A stretch of DNA of 6,129 nt from Fidelibacterota bacterium (GTDB taxonomy: Bacteria > Fidelibacterota > UBA8477 > JABMPR01), in assembly GCA_030596225.1 (NCBI GenBank), contig JAUVKO010000136.1, positions 1-6,129 on the forward strand. Reading direction: 5' to 3'. Under the pieces are notes generated by a model, which worked only from the letters and a program-made list of their open reading frames with translations, was not told the origin of the DNA and did not search any database. Below, piece by piece: positions 1 to 5,719 of the stretch. A program made the position numbers and the translations under genes. Each line of letters starts with the position of its first letter. Position 1 is the stretch's first letter.

Positions 1-10
1 ACGGGTAACA

Positions 11-39
11 TTTCGACCCTTCGATAAACTCAGGACAGG
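11..39. repeat. Interspersed-repeat-like segment (CTTCGATAAACTCAGGACAGG type)
   Basis: The segment resembles a short repeat that I recall as common between genes of environmental bacterial genomes. When such copies lie inside open frames, the minus strand reads as the peptide CPEFIEG. Only one copy is present in this window, so repetitiveness cannot be shown here. It sits in the GC-rich patch upstream of the SRP RNA gene. The identification rests on memory of the motif. Confidence 0.4.
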
Positions 40-164
40 TAAACTTAATGACCAACCCGTGGTCCCAGCTCCATAACCCGTCTTCGCCTCCAAGAGGCTT
101 CGCCGTGGTTATCCGCCCGTCGGGAATGGCGACATCCCGCCGAAGCGTATAGCCCATCATTCAT

Positions 165-217
165 CCCCGTGCCTGCCTTCCTCAAGTACGAAGTACGGCG
201 GACAGGCATACACGGGG
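165..217. repeat. Long imperfect hairpin, REP/MITE-like
   Basis: CCCCGTG at 165-171 pairs with CACGGGG at 211-217. CCTG at 172-175 pairs with CAGG at 203-206, leaving 207-210 as a bulge. Inside is a smaller inverted repeat, GTAC-GAA-GTAC at 186-196. There is no T tract on either side, so it is not a standard intrinsic terminator. It could be an extragenic palindromic element or a relic of a miniature element. Whether it recurs in the genome cannot be seen from here. Confidence 0.5.
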
Positions 218-240
218 TCTTCTGTTCTCAAGCTCGCGAA

Positions 241-378
241 GGCGGATAAAATTGGCAACCTATGAATCGAAGTTAATTATAAGCTCTAAACATATGCTAA
301 AAGCGATAAATCAGACTTCCTTCGCCACTAATAATTAATACATTATTCTGCTTTTTTTAAGACAAATAAAGACATGGA
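241..378 (+). promoter_or_regulatory. AT-rich leader expected to hold the SRP RNA promoter
   Basis: This AT-rich stretch directly precedes the SRP RNA gene and contains no gene. The promoter for the RNA should lie here, but I see no convincing -35/-10 pair. A weak candidate is TTGGCA at 252-257 followed 16 nt later by TAATTA at 274-279, which would start transcription about 90 nt before the mature RNA. A weak AT-only inverted repeat, AATAAT/ATTATT at 330-347, is followed by seven T at 352-358. It looks too unstable to call a terminator. Confidence 0.25.
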
Positions 379-520
379 CTGATCTTGAAGATGTGTCGTG
401 CTTTCAGGTCCTGCAATGTGAATGAGCCTAACTCCGTCAGATCCGGAAGGAAGCAGCGGTAAGCATTATGATCGTGTGCTGGAATTCCCTGAGGCACGCA
501 CATCTTTGAGGTCAGCTTTT
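379..520 (+). ncRNA. Signal recognition particle RNA (4.5S/small bacterial type)
   Basis: This RNA is the scaffold of the signal recognition particle. It binds Ffh and its receptor FtsY to target nascent membrane proteins. The diagnostic apical domain is at 434-459: the GGAA tetraloop at 445-448 is closed by CC/GG, followed by GGAAGCAGC, and the domain is closed by CCG (434-436) with CGG (457-459). The 3' side reads GTGTGCTGGAAT (474-485), close to the E. coli 4.5S RNA. Lower helices also pair: CAGG (405-408) with CCTG (488-491), and CGTGC (397-401) with GCACG (494-498). The outermost helix, 379-395 with 499-515, is continuous over 17 pairs including three G-U pairs. No Alu domain is visible. 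CTTTTATT follows the helix. Ends are inferred from the helix, not mapped. Its position before dnaX matches Bacillus scr. Confidence 0.93.
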
Positions 521-523
521 ATT
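499..523 (+). terminator. Possible terminator at the 3' end of the SRP RNA
   Basis: The 3' arm of the 17-pair closing helix ends at 515 and is followed by CTTTTATT (516-523), a short, broken U tract. This could release the SRP RNA. Because the hairpin spans the whole RNA, it is an unusual terminator, and processing of a longer transcript by RNases is an equally good explanation. Termination would have to be partial if dnaX shares the same promoter, since the dnaX ribosome binding site begins only about 10 nt later. Confidence 0.3.
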
Positions 524-532
524 AAACCAACC

Positions 533-538
533 GGAAAG
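533..538 (+). promoter_or_regulatory. Ribosome binding site GGAAAG for dnaX, decides the start
   Basis: GGAAAG lies 9 nt before GTG 548, a good spacing. It supports GTG 548 over the in-frame ATG at 422, which is inside the SRP RNA. Confidence 0.6.
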
Positions 539-547
539 TCCTACATT

Positions 548-2329
548 GTGGCCGATCAAGAATCTGCATATATCGTTTCCTCATTAAAGTATAGACCACA
601 GACATTTGAAGATATGGTGGGCCAGGATCATGTATCCAGAACCCTGCGTAATGCTCTCAAACGTCAACGTCTGGCAAATGGCTATATATTTACCGGTCCA
701 CGTGGTGTTGGTAAAACTACTGCTGCCCGCATTTTGGCAAAAGCGATCAATTGTGAAAATCCACAAGATGGAAATCCCTGTAATGCCTGCAATCACTGTG
801 TTGAGATCACTGCCGGTCGCAGTATGGATGTATTTGAAGTCGATGGTGCTTCTACGCGAGGCATTGATGCCATTCGCGAATTACGTGAAGTTGTTAAATA
901 TCCACCGGCAAACTCAAATTATCGGGTCTACATCATTGATGAAGTCCACATGCTCACCAAAGAAGCTTTCAATGCTTTGCTAAAAACATTAGAAGAACCT
1001 CCACCACAGGTCCTGTTTATTTTTGCGACTACAGAACCACAAAAGGTTCCACTGACCATTCTTTCAAGATGCCAACGCTATGATTTCAGGATGATATCAA
1101 CCGAGACCATGGTGGCAAGACTGAAGATGATCAGCAAGAATGAAGGGATTTCTATTTCTGATGATGGATTAGCGCTCATTGCTCGCAAGGCAGCCGGTAG
1201 TCTTCGTGATTCCTTGAGTCTGATGGATCAGGTTGCCGCATTTGCCAAGGATGAAGCCTCATTAGAGTTAGTGAGGCAGGTACTGGGTGTACTGGATACC
1301 AGTATCTATTTTGACATACTTCAGCATATTGCCAGTCAGGCTCCTGGCAATTTAATTAATCAGACAAATTTATTATTCTCCCGTGGAATTAGCATATCTG
1401 AATTTCTGATCGGTATCAGCGAGCATATCCGGAATCTGCTCGTTGTGAAAGTTGCCGGTATTGTTGATTTTCTGGATGTTTCTGATACAGATGCAAAAGC
1501 ATTAGAAGAACAGGCAGGCTATTTTGAAGAACGCGATCTATTGAGAATGCAAACCATTGTCATGGACACCCTCAGGAATCAACGTTTTGTGAGCAATCAG
1601 AATATATCTGTTGAATTGATGCTGTTAAAATTAGCAAAAAGCACACGAAGTTTGGATTTAGATGCCTTGCTTAGTGGAAAGCCTGTTAAAACAAGAACTG
1701 TCCCCAAACCTAAAGCAGTTGTAGTGCCTGCTCCCGTGGCAGATGAGGAGATAGCACCCATAACTGAGGTTAAAGATTTACCTCCAGCAGATATCCAGCA
1801 AAAAGTTGAATTCCAGACACCACCTATTGTTGAACCCACTTCCCATGGAAATGAAACTGACACAAAAAATATGCAGCCTGTAGATGAACCTGTCACTGAA
1901 GAAGAACCTATTACTAAAGACCCATCTGTTCCTGAAGATGTGCCGGTGATTCAAAAAGTTCCTGAAGATCAAAGTATGTCCATCAGTTTGGACGATCTTC
2001 TGCCAAAATGGGAAACTTTTATTGAGAGATTAGGAAAAGTGGGGAGATCTACCGGCGCTTTCATGAGTGAAGGTACACCAGGAGAATTTGTAGAGGGATG
2101 CCTGACAGTGATCTTCTCCACAGAACAAAAATACCATATGCAGACTTTGAATAAGAATATTCAGGCAATTCAGGATATTGCAGCAGATGTTTTTGGAACA
2201 AAGATGACTATCAAACTATTAGAGCAGAATGGTCGTAAACCAAAACAGAGAAAAGAAGATGAAGTCCTGGCACATCCAACCTCACAGCATTTGCTGGATA
2301 TATTCGATGGCGAGATCATTGATGAATAG
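548..2329 (+). CDS. dnaX: DNA polymerase III subunit tau (clamp loader ATPase DnaX)
   Basis: DnaX is the ATPase of the clamp loader, which loads the sliding clamp and ties polymerase cores together at the replication fork. From GTG 548 the product is 593 residues. Walker A GPRGVGKT is at about 50-57. Four zinc-ligand cysteines are at 69, 78, 81 and 84. Walker B with DEVH is at 127-134, the SRC arginine-finger motif at 173-175, and sensor 2 GSLRDS at 217-222. Domain III runs to about 367. A Pro/Glu-rich linker spans about 368-480, then comes a C-terminal tau-like domain. The frame is open back to ATG 422, but those 42 codons lie mostly in the SRP RNA, and family members begin close to the KYRPQTF motif, here at residues 14-20. 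The start is therefore GTG 548 with its GGAAAG site. The linker holds a possible slippery heptamer. Confidence 0.95.
   Translation: MADQESAYIVSSLKYRPQTFEDMVGQDHVSRTLRNALKRQRLANGYIFTGPRGVGKTTAARILAKAINCENPQDGNPCNACNHCVEITAGRSMDVFEVDGASTRGIDAIRELREVVKYPPANSNYRVYIIDEVHMLTKEAFNALLKTLEEPPPQVLFIFATTEPQKVPLTILSRCQRYDFRMISTETMVARLKMISKNEGISISDDGLALIARKAAGSLRDSLSLMDQVAAFAKDEASLELVRQVLGVLDTSIYFDILQHIASQAPGNLINQTNLLFSRGISISEFLIGISEHIRNLLVVKVAGIVDFLDVSDTDAKALEEQAGYFEERDLLRMQTIVMDTLRNQRFVSNQNISVELMLLKLAKSTRSLDLDALLSGKPVKTRTVPKPKAVVVPAPVADEEIAPITEVKDLPPADIQQKVEFQTPPIVEPTSHGNETDTKNMQPVDEPVTEEEPITKDPSVPEDVPVIQKVPEDQSMSISLDDLLPKWETFIERLGKVGRSTGAFMSEGTPGEFVEGCLTVIFSTEQKYHMQTLNKNIQAIQDIAADVFGTKMTIKLLEQNGRKPKQRKEDEVLAHPTSQHLLDIFDGEIIDE
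1864..1870 (+). other. Possible -1 frameshift (slippery) site A AAA AAT in dnaX
   Basis: The codons aca-aaa-aat (1862-1870) place A AAA AAT in the register needed for tandem -1 slippage. It falls in the linker after domain III. Slippage would add K-Y-A-A-C-R and stop at TGA 1885-1887, giving a product of about 446 residues that keeps the ATPase and domain III, like the gamma form made from dnaX in E. coli and Thermus. No strong downstream stem-loop is visible, and only a weak GGAA (1847-1850) lies upstream. A AAA AAT is usually a weaker slip site than A AAA AAG, so the call is tentative. The six A could also promote transcriptional slippage. Confidence 0.3.
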
Positions 2330-2443
2330 AATCATTTTATTCGTCTTCGCGAGTGATTCAGACTTTAGATCGGGAGCGCGCGGCGATCTCAAACATGAGA
2401 TTGCTTCGTCACTTCGTTTCTCGCAAAGACAAAAAATGAGATT
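2330..2443. repeat. Imperfect palindrome of about 114 nt filling the dnaX-ybaB gap
   Basis: The element starts right after the dnaX stop. The outer arms read GTCTTCGCGAG (2343-2353) and CTCGCAAAGAC (2420-2430), complementary at 10 of 11 positions. Weaker complementarity extends outward to AATC (2330-2333) and GATT (2440-2443). At the centre GCGATCTCA (2383-2391) pairs fully, with one G-U, with TGAGATTGC (2396-2404) across a 4-nt loop. An alternative hairpin, AGATCG (2367-2372) with CGATCT (2384-2389), would compete with it. The right half resembles an intergenic repeat that I recall from environmental genomes (GAGATTGCTTCGTCACTTCG). It carries no gene and no T tract. It may be an extragenic palindromic element tolerated inside the operon, or an RNA processing site. 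Confidence 0.65.
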
Positions 2444-2485
2444 CATAATAAGTGCACAAAAGAACAATAAAATAATCTGATTTAC

Positions 2486-2490
2486 AGGAG
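2486..2490 (+). promoter_or_regulatory. Strong ribosome binding site AGGAG for ybaB
   Basis: AGGAG stands 9 nt before ATG 2500. It gives ybaB its own translation start after the long gap behind dnaX, unlike the downstream genes, which overlap their neighbours. Confidence 0.75.
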
Positions 2491-2499
2491 AAAACTCCA

Positions 2500-2838
2500 A
2501 TGATGCCAAAAGGCGGAATGGGCAATTTATTGAAACAAGCCCAGAAAATGCAAAAAGACATGGAAAAAGCTCAGGAAGAGCTTGTCTCAATAGAGGTGGA
2601 AGGCTCAGCCGGCGGTGGCATGGTTCATGTCAAAGCCAACGCAAAAATGCAGATCTTATCCATCAAGATTGAACCGGATGTTCTTGAAGATGATGTAGAT
2701 ATGGTAGAAGATCTGGTATTGGCTGCTGTCAATCAGGCGCTTACTAATGCTCAGGATGCTGCCAGCTCTCGCATGTCACAGGTCACAGGTGGTATGATGG
2801 GAGGCATGGGCGGACTTAACATTCCCGGGCTTGGATGA
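2500..2838 (+). CDS. ybaB: YbaB/EbfC family nucleoid-associated protein
   Basis: Members of this family are small dimeric DNA-binding proteins of the nucleoid, encoded between dnaX and recR in many bacteria. Their exact role is unsettled. The product has 112 residues, the usual size. An N-terminal amphipathic helix rich in K, Q, M and E (about 8-30) is followed by the family signature VEGSAGGGMVHV (33-44) and a beta segment, then a second helix (about 65-90). A Gly/Met-rich tail (about 97-112) ends the protein and is common in the family. ATG 2500 is preferred because of its AGGAG site; ATG 2503 is the next codon and would differ by one residue. The stop overlaps the recR start as ATGA (2835-2838). 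Confidence 0.95.
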   Translation: MMPKGGMGNLLKQAQKMQKDMEKAQEELVSIEVEGSAGGGMVHVKANAKMQILSIKIEPDVLEDDVDMVEDLVLAAVNQALTNAQDAASSRMSQVTGGMMGGMGGLNIPGLG

Positions 2839-3431
2839 AAATACTTCCTGACAGTCTTGATCGAATTACTGAGCAATTCTCACGTTTTCCGGGAATTGGC
2901 AAGAAAACGGCTCAGCGCATGGCATTTCAACTATTAGAGTGGAATCAGGAAGATGTTCAGCGACTTGGAGAAGTGATCATCCAGAGTAGGGAAAAATTGA
3001 AGTATTGCACAGTCTGCAATCTTATTACTGAAACCGATCCCTGCCCGGTTTGTTTGGATACTAGACGCGATGAATCCATCCTTTGTATTGTTGAAGATTC
3101 CAAAGATGTAGTTGCCATTGAAGAGACTAGTCGATTTAAAGGAAAGTATCATGTCCTTGGGGGAGTGCTGTCCCCTTTAGAGGGTGTTGGTCCTGATCAG
3201 CTGAATATTCAGAACCTGCTTGCAAGATTAGCTGATGTAAAAGAGATAATTATTGCAATGAATCCCAGTATTGAAGGGGAAACCACTTCACTCTATTTAG
3301 CCAGGATTTTACAGGATCGTCAGGTCAAAGTGACCCGGTTGGCAAGAGGGATTCCCAGCGGTGGCGATCTTGAGTATATTGATGGGGTTACTTTAGGAAG
3401 GGCTCTGGACGAAAGGCATGAATTGATATGA
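2835..3431 (+). CDS. recR: Recombination mediator protein RecR
   Basis: RecR works with RecF and RecO to load RecA at gaps in DNA during recombinational repair. The 198-residue product has the typical length and domain order. A helix-hairpin-helix with FPGIGKKTAQRMA lies at 18-30. A zinc finger has cysteines at 58, 61, 70 and 73. A Toprim domain from about 80 to 175 includes IVEDSKD (85-91), SPLEGVGP (113-120) and NPSIEGETT (143-151). The C-terminal motif ARGIPSGGDLEYID is at 170-183. No expected residue is missing. The start overlaps the ybaB stop, and there is only a weak purine stretch upstream, so translation is probably coupled to ybaB. The stop overlaps pgsA in the same ATGA way (3428-3431). 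Confidence 0.97.
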   Translation: MKILPDSLDRITEQFSRFPGIGKKTAQRMAFQLLEWNQEDVQRLGEVIIQSREKLKYCTVCNLITETDPCPVCLDTRRDESILCIVEDSKDVVAIEETSRFKGKYHVLGGVLSPLEGVGPDQLNIQNLLARLADVKEIIIAMNPSIEGETTSLYLARILQDRQVKVTRLARGIPSGGDLEYIDGVTLGRALDERHELI

Positions 3432-4021
3432 TACGCAATGTACCCAATATCCTGACAATATTTCGTATTGTTGTGACTCCGCTTATCGTATGGTTCCTAA
3501 TTGGGTTTGATGGATTTACCCTCCACATGGTGGCTTTCATACTATTTTTGATCGCATCTTTGACTGACCTGTTCGATGGGATAATAGCTCGTAAGTATCA
3601 GGTAGTGAGTGAATTTGGAAAATTTATGGATCCACTGGCAGATAAGATCCTGGTGAACAGCACCTTTATTACATTGAATATCATGGATATCATGCCGATC
3701 TGGATTACAGCAGTGGTGATATTACGTGATATGGTTGTCACTTTATTGCGTTGGGGAATGTTAGCTGACGGTGCTTCGATGAATACTAGCCAATTGGCAA
3801 AGATTAAAACCGCTTTTCAGTATATTTCCATGTACGTCGGATTGGTGTTTATTCTTATGGGACATTTTGAGGTTTTGGAAGCTCTGGTGGCTTGGTTGGA
3901 GGAGTGGTTTGTAACAGAAACCATTTTTATCCTCACTGGACTGGTCACCGCTTTCACAGGGTTCAACTATCTTTGGATCAATCGAGTTTTCTTGAGCACT
4001 ATGTTTAAGGAAAAAGAATGA
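3428..4021 (+). CDS. pgsA: CDP-diacylglycerol-glycerol-3-phosphate 3-phosphatidyltransferase
   Basis: PgsA joins CDP-diacylglycerol and glycerol 3-phosphate to give phosphatidylglycerol phosphate in the inner membrane, the committed step to phosphatidylglycerol. The full CDP-alcohol phosphotransferase motif is present: D47, D50, G51, A54, R55, G64, D68 and D72, with the family spacing. The N-terminus NVPNILTIFRI is also typical of PgsA. Hydrophobic segments near 8-25, 32-46, 75-98, 130-145 and 162-182 fit a polytopic membrane protein. The length of 197 residues is normal. AAAGG (3412-3416) lies 11 nt before the start. The next gene encodes the phosphatase for the following step, which supports PgsA over other members of the superfamily such as cardiolipin or phosphatidylserine synthases. 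Confidence 0.93.
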   Translation: MIRNVPNILTIFRIVVTPLIVWFLIGFDGFTLHMVAFILFLIASLTDLFDGIIARKYQVVSEFGKFMDPLADKILVNSTFITLNIMDIMPIWITAVVILRDMVVTLLRWGMLADGASMNTSQLAKIKTAFQYISMYVGLVFILMGHFEVLEALVAWLEEWFVTETIFILTGLVTAFTGFNYLWINRVFLSTMFKEKE

Positions 4022-4473
4022 TTCAAGCTTTGCGTGTCTTCACCTCGATTGGCTATGTCGGTCGTATCCCTGGAGCGCCAGGCACTTATGGTTCACTGAT
4101 CACACTACCCATTGCGTTTTTATGGGGGAGATTGGTGAGTGATAATCTTTTTGTTACTTTAAGCATCATAATCATCATTGCTGTTCTGGGTACACTGGCA
4201 TCTTCCAGGGTTGCCAAGTCATTAGGAGTTGAAGATCCCGGTGAAATTGTTATTGATGAGCTGGTGGGTCAGTGGATCGCTGTATTAGCTATCCCGAATC
4301 ATTGGGGCTATTGGCTGGCCGCTTTTTTCTTATTTAGAGTATTTGATATCTGGAAACCAGGGCTTATTGATAAATCACAAAACCTTCCCAATGGATTGGG
4401 AATTATGATGGACGATATTCTAGCTGGTCTGTTGGCCTTTATTTTGATTCAGGGGGCTGCAGCACTTCTATGA
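4018..4473 (+). CDS. pgpA: Phosphatidylglycerophosphatase A
   Basis: PgpA removes the phosphate from phosphatidylglycerol phosphate, giving phosphatidylglycerol, and acts directly on the product of the preceding gene. The 151-residue protein shows the family blocks in order: GRIPGAPGTYGSL (15-27), the acidic stretch VIDELVGQW (78-86), FRVFDIWKPG (106-115) and the C-terminal MMDDILAG (130-137). The acidic residues D80, E81, D110, D132 and D133 are the likely metal or catalytic positions. Hydrophobic segments at about 28-37, 46-62, 87-108 and 134-151 indicate an integral membrane protein. AAGGA (4007-4011) is 6 nt before ATG 4018, which overlaps the pgsA stop. Length is slightly below the E. 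coli enzyme but within the family range. Confidence 0.93.
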   Translation: MIQALRVFTSIGYVGRIPGAPGTYGSLITLPIAFLWGRLVSDNLFVTLSIIIIIAVLGTLASSRVAKSLGVEDPGEIVIDELVGQWIAVLAIPNHWGYWLAAFFLFRVFDIWKPGLIDKSQNLPNGLGIMMDDILAGLLAFILIQGAAALL

Positions 4474-5717
4474 GCCAAATTAAGGCAATCACTATATCAA
4501 TCGGTGATGAATTACTTTCCGGAAAAACAATAGACTCGAATAATGCATTTATTTCTCAACAATTAATTCTTATCGGTATTCCCGTAATTAAAAAGCTTAT
4601 CATTGGTGATGTGCGTGAAGATATAATAGCTGCACTTGACTGGGGATTTCAGGAAGCTGATATTTTAACATTAACCGGTGGTCTGGGACCAACCCATGAC
4701 GATATCACAAAATCGGTGCTCTGCGAATATTTCGGTGTTGGTCTGAAGATCTATCCGGATCTATTAGAGAAACTCAAAGAACGATTTGCCAGAAGAGGAT
4801 TAAAATTCTCTTCAATAAATACTTCACAAGCTGAATACCCGGAGAATGCTGAGTTAATGGATAACCCCGTTGGTACTGCTCAGGGGATGCACTTTAAGTA
4901 CAAAGGCAAACATCTTTTTGTCGTGCCCGGTGTTCCGGGTGAGATGCGCTTCATCACCACCGAGCAGATTATTCCGAAATTAACCAACATGACCAGTACA
5001 TTGGTTGAATTGCTTGATATTCATTCAATCGGAATGCCCGAATCCACTTTGTATGAATTGACCAAGCCCATTCTTGATGAATATACCGGCGCTATAGTCG
5101 CCTATTTACCAAAGAGAGGCATGGTCAGCATCCGAGTCTCGTTTAGTTCGATGCATAAAAGTGAGAACCAAGCGATACTTGATGAAATTTATACCAGAAT
5201 TCGCGAATTGCTTCCGAAACACATTTATGGACGTGATCATGAGACCCTTTCCTCAGTGATCGGTGATCAACTTTCTGATCAAGGGGTAAAAGTAGCAACG
5301 GCAGAATCGTGTACCGGAGGGTTGATCGCAAGTCTTATCACGGATGTCAGTGGTAGCAGTGAATATTTCAATACGGGTTATGTCACTTACGCCAATGAAA
5401 CTAAAATGTCCATGTTGAATGTTCGCGAAAACACGCTTATCAAACATGGTGCAGTTAGTGAAGAAACGGTATCAGAAATGCTATCAGGAACTCTGAAGCG
5501 TAGTGGTTCTGAATATGCTGTGGCTGTATCAGGAGTTGCCGGTCCTACGGGTGGCAGTGATGAGAAACCGGTTGGAACCGTTTACATCGGTATTGCTGAT
5601 AATAGCAAACAATATATTCGCAGATTTCAATTTGGAACAAACCGGATTATTAACAAGCAAATGAGTGCCAATAATGCTTTGAATCTTTTGAGATTGTTCA
5701 TCGAAGGACAATTATAG
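4470..5717 (+). CDS. cinA: CinA: competence/damage-inducible protein, nicotinamide-nucleotide amidase
   Basis: CinA proteins deamidate nicotinamide mononucleotide to nicotinate mononucleotide, recycling the by-product of NAD-dependent DNA ligase. Two-domain forms such as that of Thermus also hydrolyse ADP-ribose. Both domains are here in 415 residues, the usual full length. The N-terminal MoaB/MogA-like domain (about 5-170) has GDELLSGKTIDSN (12-24), TGGLGPTHDD (69-78) and VPGVPGEM (152-159). The C-terminal PncC domain (about 255-412) has AESCTGG (278-284), GYVTYANETK (303-312), HGAVSEETV (326-334), SGVAGPTGG (354-362) and KPVGTV (366-371). The start overlaps pgpA as ATGA (4470-4473), with AGGGGG (4451-4456) 13 nt upstream. 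The role in competence is historical, from co-transcription with recA elsewhere, and is not shown here. Confidence 0.95.
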   Translation: MSQIKAITISIGDELLSGKTIDSNNAFISQQLILIGIPVIKKLIIGDVREDIIAALDWGFQEADILTLTGGLGPTHDDITKSVLCEYFGVGLKIYPDLLEKLKERFARRGLKFSSINTSQAEYPENAELMDNPVGTAQGMHFKYKGKHLFVVPGVPGEMRFITTEQIIPKLTNMTSTLVELLDIHSIGMPESTLYELTKPILDEYTGAIVAYLPKRGMVSIRVSFSSMHKSENQAILDEIYTRIRELLPKHIYGRDHETLSSVIGDQLSDQGVKVATAESCTGGLIASLITDVSGSSEYFNTGYVTYANETKMSMLNVRENTLIKHGAVSEETVSEMLSGTLKRSGSEYAVAVSGVAGPTGGSDEKPVGTVYIGIADNSKQYIRRFQFGTNRIINKQMSANNALNLLRLFIEGQL

Positions 5718-5719
5718 TT

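Larger units (their letters stand above)
1..240. other. GC-rich non-coding patch with repeat-like hairpins
   Basis: This stretch is visibly richer in G and C than the genes that follow and carries no gene I can recognise. It holds several short inverted repeats: GCCTC/GAGGC at 86-98, CGGGA/TCCCG at 121-139, and a larger hairpin at 165-217. A repeat-like segment lies at 11-39. The heptamer GGACAGG occurs in both repeat-like parts (33-39 and 200-206). On the minus strand a frame from 160 to the left edge stays open for 53 codons, but it includes the repeat segment and has no family resemblance, so I do not call it a gene. The base composition and hairpins suggest interspersed repeat sequence rather than coding DNA; this is inference. 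Confidence 0.5.

Noticed and set aside
1..160. Open frame on the minus strand from ATG 160 through the left edge, 53 codons
   Set aside because: It has no recognisable family, contains the translated repeat CPEFIEG, and lies in hairpin-rich DNA. A purine-rich stretch upstream is poorly spaced. It may be a real gene end only if the sequence beyond the edge shows it.
330..358. AT inverted repeat followed by seven T, possible terminator
   Set aside because: The stem is six A-T pairs only, and the T run starts four bases after it, so it is too weak. No upstream + strand gene is seen.
422..547. N-terminal extension of DnaX from ATG 422
   Set aside because: This is mostly SRP RNA sequence, with no good ribosome site before 422 and no DnaX similarity.
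606..983. 125-codon + strand open frame inside dnaX
   Set aside because: Out-of-frame shadow of the conserved DnaX ATPase domain.
1627..1810. Other A runs in dnaX (near 1635 and 1799) as slippery sites
   Set aside because: They are not in the register required for tandem -1 slippage, or re-pairing would be poor.
1597..1972. Minus-strand open frames opposite the dnaX linker
   Set aside because: Antisense shadows with no family signature; the low-complexity linker keeps them open by chance.
2229..2590. Open frames on both strands across the dnaX-ybaB gap
   Set aside because: They run through the palindrome and overlap the ends of real genes; the palindrome produces similar peptides on both strands.
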